Part shown: piece after piece, positions 38,780-49,725 of the stretch
Position numbering within the stretch: position 1 is the stretch's first letter
How the letters are laid out: each line of letters begins with the position of its first letter
Origin: Monomorium pharaonis
Lineage: Eukaryota; Arthropoda; Insecta; Hymenoptera; Formicidae
Length of the DNA: 64,000 nucleotides
Reading direction: 5' to 3'
NCBI RefSeq assembly: GCF_013373865.1
Contig: NC_050467.1
Coordinates: forward strand, 20,978,996-21,042,995
Program-made: the position numbers and the translations under genes
Notes under the pieces: model-generated
The model's database searches: none
What the model saw: the letters and a program-made list of their open reading frames with translations, nothing else
Told to the model about the DNA's origin: nothing

Positions 38780-41700
38780 TGTCGACGACTATATCGAATT
38801 AATGTTACAGTAGTCAATCTCTCCCACTGTAAGTTAGAGAAGGGAGTCTCACAATCTTTAGTAGCGCCAGTCTGTCGGCTGTGTCAATAGCTGATAGCAT
38901 TAGCGGCACCTATTCTGAAGCAATATCATATATTAGAGTTTCAGAGGTTCGATTTGGGTGAGTAATAAAAACAGGCAGATCTCTGAAGATTACATTCTTG
39001 CTTGACCAGAAATATCGTACGATATGTGGGAAAAACTTATAGCGGTATTAAAAAAAATAATAAAATCATGCTGAAAGAAAAAGGAAAAATAATTTGTCTT
39101 TAAAGAGTATAATATGATATGATAATATTATATTATAAATAAATAATTACAATTAATGATAAAATATAAAATATTACACAATTGCTAAAGCATTTATTTT
39201 AAATTTATGATTGATTGAACAAAATGTTACAGAGTTTGAAATTTACGAATGTTATTATATCTTATTAAAGTAGTAACTAAAACTAGATATGAACAGTGCT
39301 TACGATCGATTTTCTATGTTACGTGCATTTTGCATGAAAAAAATTCCGGAAGACTGCTGTAATAAACGTGGAATTCAAATATTGAAATAAAGGCCGTTGA
39401 ATTAATACTCAATATTATGCTGGATGCTTTTTAAAGCTACCTTCGCACACTGGTGATATTACGTGTTTGAAACGGAAGAGCAAGAAGCAGCTATTAAAGG
39501 TATCCAGCCACTTTTTGCCAGCGGAAATTGAACATTTCTCGATACGCGAATATTCGAAGAGCGCGATCCAATCGCGGAAAACCGAGGTTTCCGGTCTTCG
39601 ACGCTGGCCGGGGGCGACGATATTTTTCCATCGCGAGCTGCCGACCCCTCTAAGCGAACCATGGCGCGGAAAATATCCAATTTGGTACACCGATTCCACG
39701 GCTTAACCGTTCGGACGTGGCCGAAGGCTGTTTTCTCGCAAACGTCATAGCTGGTCACTATAAATATGCCCGAAATAGTGATAGATATATACATATCATT
39801 TTCTTAAATTCCTGCGGTATTTTGCAACTAGGTTTTTTTGTGCATAATGCATAATTAAAGTTATTCAACGATGCGTTTATATATTTTCATAAATTTGTAT
39901 ACATATAAATTAAGATAGAACTTATAATTATAAATAAAGTTCGAAATTTATTGAATTTTTCAACAAAATTAACGTTGATCAAAATCTAAAATGTCAATAA
40001 TTCGGTATATTTTATTAGAAATATATTTAATACATATGAATAGTTTTTCTATTTTATATTTTAATAATATGTAGGTACCACGAAATATATAAAATGTTTG
40101 ATGAAAGGTATAATTTAGTGTTTTTCATATTTGTCAGCGTTTAATCAGAATATACATTGAATTTAAAAGCCTTCAGTGCGTATCGCGACGTATTCATGCA
40201 GAACAAACTTTAGCAAACAGAAACGATTCTCCGTAGTAAAATTATGTATGTATTTTGCAAAACGGCAAATACAATAACGCAATTGTTTTTTAAACAATTG
40301 TTCCACGTATTTCACAGACCATTTATATTTTTGTAGCGAAGAAATTTGTTGTTTTTTTCTCATTCTGTTTGTTGTGCAGTGAATCCCAATATGAAGTGAT
40401 CAGCATATAACAACATAAACATAGTTCAAAAGTATCTTTTATTCCGTTTTTCTTATCACATATTATTATTACTTATTTTATTTTTGTGTATATTTAATTT
40501 AATTTTTCTTTCTCCCTTTTTTTCTCCGTCTTTTCTGGTTCAAGATAAAAGTGATTTTTATTTTACATGCTTGAGAAAAAAAAATTAAAAAGGATTTTAT
40601 TTATATAATAGAAGATAGAAAGAAACAATACTTGAGGCAGAAATAAAATATAGTTAAATAATTTAAAAAAAAATGGAAAAAAAGATAAAGTATAGAAAAA
40701 TGAACAGATTGTTATAAGTTTTAAAAGAGAACTGTATTTTTTAATTTTATTTTATAAAAATTCTGTTTAATGTGTGTATGTATAATTATTTTATTTATAC
40801 TGTTTTTTTAGTTTTTACATTAATTTGCATTTTTATTTAATTTTATCGTATATTTTCCAGCGATGAAGAATTACTCTGCTAACTTTTACCTCTCGATCAG
40901 CGATAATACAATAAAGAAAATAAAACCTCGTTTTCTTTATCACGATTCTTAAATACCGACAAACGTTATTTAAAGTTAGGTATAAAGCAAGATATGTTGC
41001 ACAAAGTCGATATCTCGAAGGTTTGTTGCTTTTAATGTGTGAGAACTGCGATGGATTCCGGCATCGTGTTGCAGGCATACTTAATGATATCGTGAAAGCT
41101 GCTCTTTACCGGTTCCAGTTCGCTAGCCGCCCACGATAATAGAATTCAGCTCCATAATCCTGTGCTTTACGAGTGCCGTCGGAGGCAAAGACGGCAGGCG
41201 AAACGAGGGATCTGGTGAGGAGGAGAATGAGACAAGAAGGGACGAAAGACGCGTGAAAAAACAAAGGGCGGGCGATGGGCAAGGGGCTGCGGAAAGACGA
41301 TGGTAGAGAAGCTTGTTTTCTTGGGAGATAAAAATGTTAATTTAAAAATAAGGCGCTAGTTGGGATTAATAGGGTAATAAAAAGACTCGTTCCCCGAGAG
41401 CATTTTTCTTCCTCTCTTCTTCTACTACGTTTCCGTCTACCGCCTGTCTCCGGCTGCGAAATAGGATAATTTAGTATTATTGCAAATTAGGGAGCCAGAA
41501 TGCCACGTTGTTTGCGAATAATAAAGGTCGTCCCGCGAGACGTCGGAAATCGGATAAAGAAGATCAAGTTACTTTCAAGGAGCTGCCTCTTAGACGTTGG
41601 GCGATAATCAATGCTATGATATCACAAGAGGACACTCCGCATATCGATGAAATCTTGATAAATTCGAATATATATGCTGTTATATATCTATGCCGTTAAT

Positions 41701-42034
41701 TTTATGTTATTTCTTTCTTTGGTCTATTAATTATATAATTTTGCAAAATTTTTGCGACACAATTTAATTACAGAAAATTTTTTGTAGATATATAATTAAA
41801 GGAAAAACAAAAAACTTTATTAATGACAATTTGGCGGCTTAGCTTGGACGCAATCGACGCTGATACTTGAGCTGATAGCATGATCTTATTTTGCCTATTG
41901 CGAAAACGCGTTATTGAGGTCTCAGGTGGATTTTTATATTTCGCTCGTATCCGGGCGAGAAAAGTTGTAACAACCCTAGCTCTCAAGGGAGTACAGGACA
42001 CGAGTCCACGGAAAGTGACTTCTTGCTTCCGATG

Positions 42035-42049
42035 CCCCCCCCCCCCCCC
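42035..42049. repeat. 15-bp homopolymer C tract
   Basis: Fifteen consecutive C, followed by GCGG. Long poly-C/poly-G is rare in AT-rich insect DNA and prone to sequencing length error, so the exact count is uncertain. Frames that run through it (41768-42317) should not be trusted. Confidence 0.9.
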
Positions 42050-42349
42050 GCGGTACGGAAAGTATAGCGCGAGCGGTACCAAGAGCCAGGTAGGTGGCAT
42101 CGCAAAAACGGCAGGCAGAGAAGTACGGAGGAAGAAAAAGGAAAAGGTGACGGAGAAGAAGAACAGTTTCCGGATAAGGGCAGTGAGGAACTTGGAATGC
42201 AGTTTTCGCTTGTACTTCGAGCGTGGGGGTACGCGCTCTTATTCTAGGTTGCCGAAGCAGGTAGCCTCAGTTCGGTCGGCCGGGTTAACTTTTAGTGCCC
42301 CTTGTCTCTTGCAATAGAGAAAAGTAGTGGATAGATATCTACATTGACG

Positions 42350-42445
42350 ACGACTCACTTCCCCTCTTCTCATCTCTCTCTCTCTCTCTCTCTCTGTCTT
42401 CTTTTCTCTCTTTCTTTCTCTTTTCCATCTAACGTTCGGATGCGA
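42350..42445. repeat. Pyrimidine tract with (CT)n
   Basis: A CT-rich + strand segment with a pure CT core at about 42373-42396. Confidence 0.9.
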
Positions 42446-42685
42446 CAAAGTATAGGCGCTAGTGTAGAAATACATGGTGTGGTATCCTCCCCGCCCGCAG
42501 GAGGGGTAACATTTTCGTGCTTCGAGAAAAGCGAGCCACGAGCTGTTTGCTATTCAGGCCGCGATCGGTGCTATCTGTTTATTCCGAAACAAGCGCATCT
42601 CACGAAACAGTCTGCCTCCCCCTTCTCTACGCTCGCTCTTTCCCGATCCGATGCGGCGTATCCTCCCCATGCAGCTTTTCCGTAC

Positions 42686-42712
42686 CTGTCTTTATCTATC
42701 TATCTATCCGCC
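42686..42712. repeat. (TATC)n microsatellite
   Basis: About four TATC units with a CCGCC break, in a longer pyrimidine-rich domain (42600-42790). Confidence 0.8.
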
Positions 42713-43002
42713 TCTATGTCTCTTTATTTCCGTCTACCTGTCTCACTTTGGTGGCCGCCGTATCTCTCTTCCCGCAACGCTCCGCGCTCGCATGCCTGCC
42801 TACGTTTCTCTTTTATAAAATTGATCGCACCGACGAAACCGAAGAAACACGTAGTATGGGGTGTAACACGAGAATATAGGGTGGGCAAGCACGAAAACGT
42901 CGACCGGCTGTGACAGCAGATGGGTGTCGCCGAGCACCGGTCTGACCAGACATCGATACTCACCACTTTGACACTCGATCGGAGAGTCCCTCGAGACTGT
43001 TT

Positions 43003-43016
43003 GAATCACGTGATTC
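43003..43016. promoter_or_regulatory. 14-bp perfect palindrome with E-box
   Basis: GAATCACGTGATTC is fully self-complementary and contains TCACGTGA, the class of E-box bound by bHLH-zip factors of the USF/MITF/TFEB type. A single site without a promoter context, so regulatory function is speculative. Confidence 0.25.
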
Positions 43017-43264
43017 GTATGGTAAATATTTTTTTTTCTATGTATGCCTATGGATATTAGGCATGAGGTATGAATGTAAAAGACATCATATATAGACACA
43101 CATATTTTACATAACAATACATAAATACAAATTTATTTGTCGTTAATATATTTGCACTAATCGCGAATGGTATTCTTTGTTGTTTTATACTTATGAAATA
43201 TTTTTGTTATTACGTAGTCTTCACTGTTATGTGATAATAAAATGTTTAATTAAATTATATGTAA

Positions 43265-43283
43265 AATATATATATATATATAT
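43265..43283. repeat. (AT)n microsatellite
   Basis: A short AT run. It is followed within 70 bp by a 10-bp duplication (GTATTTATAA at 43319-43328 and 43338-43347). Confidence 0.85.
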
Positions 43284-43369
43284 AACATTTGTAAAATGAA
43301 ATAAAATATATTTATTTTGTATTTATAACATATTTTTGTATTTATAAACTATATCGATTATACGGTTAA

Positions 43370-43400
43370 AATATGATATTATGACATAAAATATCATATT
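43370..43400. repeat. 11-bp perfect inverted repeat
   Basis: AATATGATATT and AATATCATATT (43370-43380, 43390-43400) have a 9-nt loop. Low complexity, possibly chance. Confidence 0.5.
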
Positions 43401-43809
43401 CTAGATACATATGTTCCAAAGATTAACAAAAAAAGAAAATGTTTGAAATTTATGAGACGCTGCCTTCGTGTTTCTGTGTATCTCAGTTTTCTGTATCAAT
43501 GATGTATATCCGTCTTTGCAGACGTTTCTCGTGCGCACCCGAAAGGAAACATGAAAAATATAGAAATACAGAACGTACGAATGGCTAGTCGGTAGTTTTT
43601 ACGGACCAAGCATCGAAACCTAACTATCGAAAGACGAAAGGAGCTAAACTTGTCCATTGAACTTGTAAGAAGCCACTGGAAGGCCACGCACGTGACCGGA
43701 GAACTGAGCACGTGCGGTGAAACTATTGTCCGCGTCCTACAAAGCTGCAGAAGCGATGAGAGTACGAAACGAGGAGTAGAAAGAGAGGAAAGTGGTCGAG
43801 AGAGAGTGA

Positions 43810-43810
<1 letters not shown>

Positions 43811-43875
<65 letters not shown>
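43811..43875. repeat. Pure (GA)32 microsatellite
   Basis: About 65 bp of uninterrupted GA, the purest dinucleotide array in the window, preceded by about 50 bp of impure purine-rich sequence. The Arg-Glu repeat of the frame at 43650-43916 (+) and the Ser-Leu repeat of 43723-43905 (minus) come only from this array. GAGA-factor-type proteins bind (GA)n in insects, but microsatellite origin suffices as an explanation. Confidence 0.95.
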
Positions 43876-43878
<3 letters not shown>

Positions 43879-46800
43879 TCGCTTCCTGGCGGACAGAGAG
43901 CTCACGTTCTGATTAAATTCTCAGGGAATTTAGGTGATTCCAAGTAGATTCGATTGAAGGCATTTCATAGACGAACAGTCACGAATAAGGGGCAATAAAG
44001 GTGCGTTTGTCAAGGGGAAAATATCTAAGCTTTAACACTATGTAGCCAGCATCGCTTCGTATCCGTTTAACAGAAATTTTCAGAATACCGCAAATGCTTG
44101 CAGGCTTATCTTCGTGGAGCTGTGATTACAAGTTTTCAAGTTAAAATTTTATATTTTTACAAGTCAAGAAATATAACAGTTTTGTAGTGAAAAATTAATA
44201 CAGTGACATTTGTATGGTCGTAACGGGTTTCATTACGTTACGGTTTTATTACGGTTTCTTCGTCACGTTCATCGTTTTATATCACGAAAGAAAGAATATT
44301 ATATAAATTATTTTTTTTTAACAAAATATCTAACAATTCTTTTGTAGATTTTTTGTAACTTTCGAATTTAAGCGGAGATTTTTAGGCTGCCGTATAGATC
44401 TGTCAGTACGGTTAAAAAATGGCCGAGATATATGTCCACACAGGAGTTTTACGCAAGTCAGTGATCACGTTCGTGCCGATCAACCTATGGAAAGAGAATC
44501 GTTTTCTTTATCACTCCCGATGGACTATCGCGATGACAGGTTATAGAATAAAAGCGGCCAGCCGAACGGGCGTACAGGAATGAACAAATAGCTGACATTC
44601 AAACCGGGAGAACGTAGAAAACTAAATCAATGGACCAACCGAACTTGAATGCACCCGCGAACGGAACTGGGCGCTACGCTTTCACGCAAGGAAAAGCCGC
44701 GTGTACGAAACAATCGGTGCTGTTCCCCGTGAATCATGCGAATGGTTCTAACGATGACGCGAATGTAAAAAGGTCACGTCAATCCGTTGACGGTTTGAAA
44801 GGGACGTGAAATATGGATTTCAAAGGAACCGCCGGGTGGGCGAGCGCTCGTGCGCTTCGCGCCGTTTATTTTAATAAACTTTGCCTTCTTCCTTTTGCCG
44901 CGACAGAAAAGTCTCGGTACAGCAGAAGTTCCGGGCTGAACCCGAGCTCATCATATACTTCATGTTTGTTGGGAATCTGTCGGAAAGATAAACAGGAGCA
45001 AAAACCTGACACTAATATTCGTGCTTGCGCAGTAATTGGATATTGCCTGGCTGAACTAGAATTTTAATTTCGCTAACTCGCGCCGGATCGATACTGCCGT
45101 TTTCCCATTCGGTCCAGCGAACTGCGGAATCCCCGAGCGAATTATTGTTCGTACTGCGAACTTTGGAACGTTTAATCCAAATTCGCGCGAGAAAAGTTTC
45201 GAGAAAAATGAGGCGTCTAGAAGAATATGCTCCCGCTATACCAACTATTTTCACTCTCGTTCTTCTTTCTCGTTCTCCTTTCATTTTCACGTTTCAATAT
45301 CATTCCGTTTCCTATTCATTCACCAGGAGAGCCTCTTCTCTCTTCTCTAGTTGTCTCCATTTTTTTTTCTCTTACGTCATTCTCAGTCGACAAAGTGAGC
45401 GGCCGCGTGAAAGCTGAAATATGCTGACTTTTACAGACCTATGCAAGGGCAGACGAGAAAATGAAGGACATGGAGGGACTAGACCACAAAGGCTGCGGTC
45501 GGCTCGATTTTACTGGCAGACGTGTCCTCGGCAATTATCGAACTTTTAAAGTCCGAAAGGCCCTTGTTATCTAGCGGGCACATTTATTTTAAATGTGCTG
45601 GTGTTTAATGCCGTTGTTCGTACATACATGCAAATAAAATTACAATTACAAGGATACATATTTGATTCAGCTGAAATTAAATTATAGGGATTTAATAAAA
45701 ATAAATTATTAAAAAAGGAGAATAAATTGAAAAAATATTTGTCGGATAAAGGAGAAATTTTTAGATTATTTAACGATGGACAAAACTATTCAACAATAAG
45801 ATCCAAAGGAAAATACTTATTACGTAACAAACTATTAGAAATCATGCTTACAGACAATTATTATTTTTAATACTTTGTCTCGTAAAAGATACACGTGAAT
45901 GAAATTATTAGATTAGATATTTTATCTCTTTGAAAATTTAGGATTTTCATCATAGACCTGTCGTTCTAATGTATCTTACGTACCGTTACTAATTCGCCTG
46001 CCTCGGCGAATCTAAGCGCGAAATTCCACGCTTGAGTAGGTAGACAGAAATATATACATGTGCGACGGAATGCACGTCCCTAGTTTGCAAACTAATCGGC
46101 AATTCTCTCTTCCGAGTGTTATATGCATGGGCGTGGGTTGAAGCGGTATGGACGGTTGGCCCCGGGCGAGATGCATGCATATTTGGCAGCCGGGGCAGAC
46201 TTGTACTCCGATATACCTTGTACCAGTAACGGTTCGGTAACGGCCCTGATATGCAAATATATTCATTACGTACCTCGGCCATATCCCCTTTAACCTCCGG
46301 CTCCTCCGCGATGGCCAAAAACCTCGGCGGCAAAGGCGCAATCGTGTCGGTCGAAAGCAAAAAGACCACCCCGCATGTATTCTACGACTGTCTTATATTC
46401 TAACGACACCGCGCCAAATGAGCGGACGAAATTGACTTTTTGCATAATTTCGATGGAACACGATATAGTCAAGAATTTTTATTAATGCCTCGCGTAGTCA
46501 ACGATACGTATGCTTTAAATCTACCGAACGAGAAAAGAGTACGTGACGTTTATTAATATTATTAAAATCATGATTGATTAATGTATATTGTTAAGGTAAC
46601 AACTTTTTTTTATTAAATTCGCGAGAATATAAATGACGAAGTTGCAAATTGCCCTCACTTTCGAGTCCAGTCGTGATACACGCACCAAGTCGAACACGTG
46701 TTCACGAGTAGTCTGGAAACGGTGTGTGAGCGGTTGGCAAACTTTGGCGCGAAAGCCGCATATATACCAACACGGACATGTGTTTGCTGCGTTATATCGC

Positions 46801-49181
46801 AGCAAAATTTCCTCAAGTTTCTCATTTCTATTGAAAACTGTCTCATATAATTTATTTATTCGATAATCACGTTATGGCTTTAATTCATAATTTCACAATA
46901 TTATTGGAAATTATTGGAAATTGTATATATGTTTGACGATAAGTTTTGATGTACAAATTGCATGTATTATATATGCAAATGAAGCATAAAGAAAAATTTT
47001 ACGATAAAAAAATTTATTTATTGTATTGCTTTATTAACATATGCAAATATATTTTAATTCGCATATGCAATATTTTCAAATATGCATCTTGATTTTCTTT
47101 TTTAAAGTAGTTGAGTACGTTCCTTGTTACGACATGTGTGCCATTGATTTTCAGATTCTGATTTAGATAAAATGATGACGTATATACTTAAAGCGTTGAT
47201 TTTCTAATGCATATGTGTGCATTAGTTAGAATCAACGATGCAAGAATATCGAGATGTATTGGGGGGATAGTTTTTTTCAATTGTTTTAACGACATTGCGA
47301 ACAGAGAAGTGCTTAAATATTATATTATACGAAAATTGAGAGGCGTGAGGAGGTGGGACATAGTTTGTGAAAATCAAAGAGAATTGAAAATCTACTTTCT
47401 CTAGCGATGTTCTGCACTGTGAAGCTTGAAATCTTCTCAGTTTTCCTCTTTTTGCTATTTCTTTATCGGGCTATCCGTCCCGTCTTACGTTGTTGTACGC
47501 GAATACACGTCGCGCTGAAAGAAAGTGGATCTTGTGCGAGAAAATATCTGTAAGCCGATGCTTAAAATAGTTCGTGCCAAAACTCGGAAGGAAGCAACCC
47601 GTGCAAATGTTTTACTTCAGAACTCTTTTATCACTAGAATATCTCGATCTGTTGCATTGTTGCGTAGAAAGGAGACAAATGACGTAATTGATTTTTATTA
47701 AACGGTATTTTACACTGTGTTCAATTTCGAAAAAAAGATACATATCACGTCAATACAAGATGCCATGTAAATGTATTTTTAATTTGGCGCAGTGTATTTC
47801 TTACTCTTAATGTTATTAATTTTATTATGTTAACAAAGTGAACTATGTGTTTATTTGTAAGTTTATATTGTTTAATACCTGTCGTATTTAGTGATGAATA
47901 ATAATAATTTTATATTTTGGACATGCCATAATGAACATTCCGTGTACATTTTTTAATTACATAATCGGAAAACGAATATCTTATCGTGCCGCTGAGATAC
48001 TCTGACTCTACGCTAGCGATGAGGAAGTTCTGGATAAAACTTTTTCACTTCGCGAGATAGTTCCTGCCGAGTTAATAACAATATTTCCAAGTAAAGTTTT
48101 CTATTTACAGAAACTGTGAGAAATTTAGAAAGCTCTTGGTATATAAATGTTAGGGCACGGAATACACGAAGTTCTAATAAAATATTATATAAAAGTATTA
48201 ATTTATCTGATTTTTTTTTAGATAAAGAGAGAAAAAGGGAGCAAGAGATTGAAAGACTTAGAAAATGATTATTTAATATATTTGGTAGGAAAATGTGAAT
48301 ATATTTATCTTTTCAAATTAAATATTTAATCCGTTGCATATACTTATATTTAACGAAAATAGTATTTTTCTAAATTCTTTCGCAATTATGATTAATTGTT
48401 TGAATTGCACTAGCAATTTGAATCTTATTTATCATTGCAAAATCTCATCGGTCGTACACTCGTAGTCTTATCTACATCCCAGCTGCGCTTCGTCTCGGTC
48501 TCGACCACCAGGAGAGAAGTCGCTGTGTGCAGAAGGGAATCTTGCCCAAGCTGCTGTCGGCCCCGAGGGAGTTTCGACTAATTTCCCGTAGGTCCAAGTC
48601 GAAATAGACCGTTAACACCCCCGTGGAAGTGTAGAACACAAATGTAAGGCGAGGGAAGGTAAGCGCTAAGGGCGAGAATGGAGGAAGACGGAGGAACCGA
48701 AGCGAAACGATGCATAAGATGGCTACAGAATGAGAGGGAAGGACGGAACGAACGGATGGGAAAGAGAGCGATGTAAAATAAGGGGAAGAGAACGGGGGAG
48801 ACATTCCAGTAACGAGACGCGGCAAGGAGAAATTCTCAGGATGAAGGTGGATAAAACTGAGGAAGAGCAGGGTGTCTTCAGTCAAACTGAAACTTGCCCC
48901 TTTGACTCCCGGATTGCGCGTTCCTTTCACCACCATTCACCCTTTCCTTCAACTACCCGTAACGACCGGAAATTTGGAAACTTGACACTACGAAGCAGAT
49001 TGGCACGGTTCTTGCGAGGTCACTTTGGAGTTTCTCTACCGGACATCACTTTACCCGCGAAATGAAATTGTTCTACCGTACAACTCTGTTGTCGTCCAAC
49101 TATGCTTTCCTCATTATTCACCTTATGTCTTTTTTTTCGCTTTTCTTTTATCTCACATTTAATTCTTTATTGTTATTATTC

Positions 49182-49208
49182 TCTCTCTCTCTCCCTCTCT
49201 CTCTCTCT
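49182..49208. repeat. (CT)n microsatellite
   Basis: CT run of about 27 bp with one CCC interruption. Confidence 0.9.
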
Positions 49209-49268
49209 TTAATTTTAACTTTTTGGAGTTCTGTATACTAGCATGTACAATCTATAATAATGCATTGT

Positions 49269-49725
49269 TACACTGAGAGAAAAATATATAATATTTACAA
49301 CTATAATTGCATAGTAAAATAATTATAAAGTTAGAAATGTTATTTTTATAGTAATTATTACTATAATATTGGTAATAATAACTTTAATTTATATTGTTGA
49401 ATAACTATAAAATATAGTTGAGGTGCCAGTGGACCATAAATTTATAGTTGGTTTAACTATATTATAGTTCTCATAACCATAATATTAGTTTATGTAACTT
49501 ATGATATGGTTGCTATAAATCAAAATTAAAATTTTTTTACACTTTTATAAAAATTTTATACACTAGTTGTAGCATAAAATGATCATTATAAACATTTACC
49601 ATAAATATATAATTATTATTACCAATATTTTATAGTAATAATTACTATAAAAATGATATTTCTAACTATAATTATTTTACTATGCAATTATAGTCGTAAA
49701 TATCATATATTTTTCTCTCAGTGTA
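49269..49725. mobile_element. MITE with ~112-bp terminal inverted repeats
   Basis: The element opens CACTGAGAGAAAAATATAT at 49271 and closes with the near-exact reverse complement ending CTCTCAGTG at 49723. Terminal inverted repeats of about 112 bp (49271-49381 and about 49612-49723) match at more than 90 percent with a few one- to two-base indels. A TA dinucleotide flanks each end, consistent with a TA target-site duplication of the Tc1/mariner type. The 230-bp interior is AT-rich, itself partly palindromic and without coding capacity, so the element is non-autonomous. The two TIRs are still alike, which argues for modest age. The superfamily is inferred only from the TA. Confidence 0.9.

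Larger units (their letters stand above)
34923..49268. other. Gene-free stretch, repeat-rich
   Basis: AT-rich blocks alternate with CpG-rich ones (about 39420-39730, 41080-42960, 43500-43920, 44460-45550, 46010-46460, 48470-49060). The longest frame of the window, 42344-42913 (+, 189 codons), runs through CT-rich DNA, is Ser/Leu/Pro-rich and overlaps other frames of 120 and 80 codons. I judge it non-coding. A 154-codon minus frame at 48472-48936 lies opposite a polypurine domain and is likewise low in information. Confidence 0.5.

Noticed and set aside
42344..42913. Longest open frame (189 codons, +)
   Set aside because: It runs through CT-rich DNA, is Ser/Leu/Pro-biased and overlaps other long frames on both strands. 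No domain or splice structure is visible.
43650..43916. Arg-Glu repeat protein resembling splicing-factor RE domains
   Set aside because: The repeat is only the (GA)32 microsatellite. The rest of the frame shows no RNA-binding or other motif.
48472..48936. 154-codon frame on the minus strand
   Set aside because: It lies opposite a polypurine domain, which suppresses stop codons. The peptide is rich in Ser, Leu, Pro and Phe and matches no family I know.
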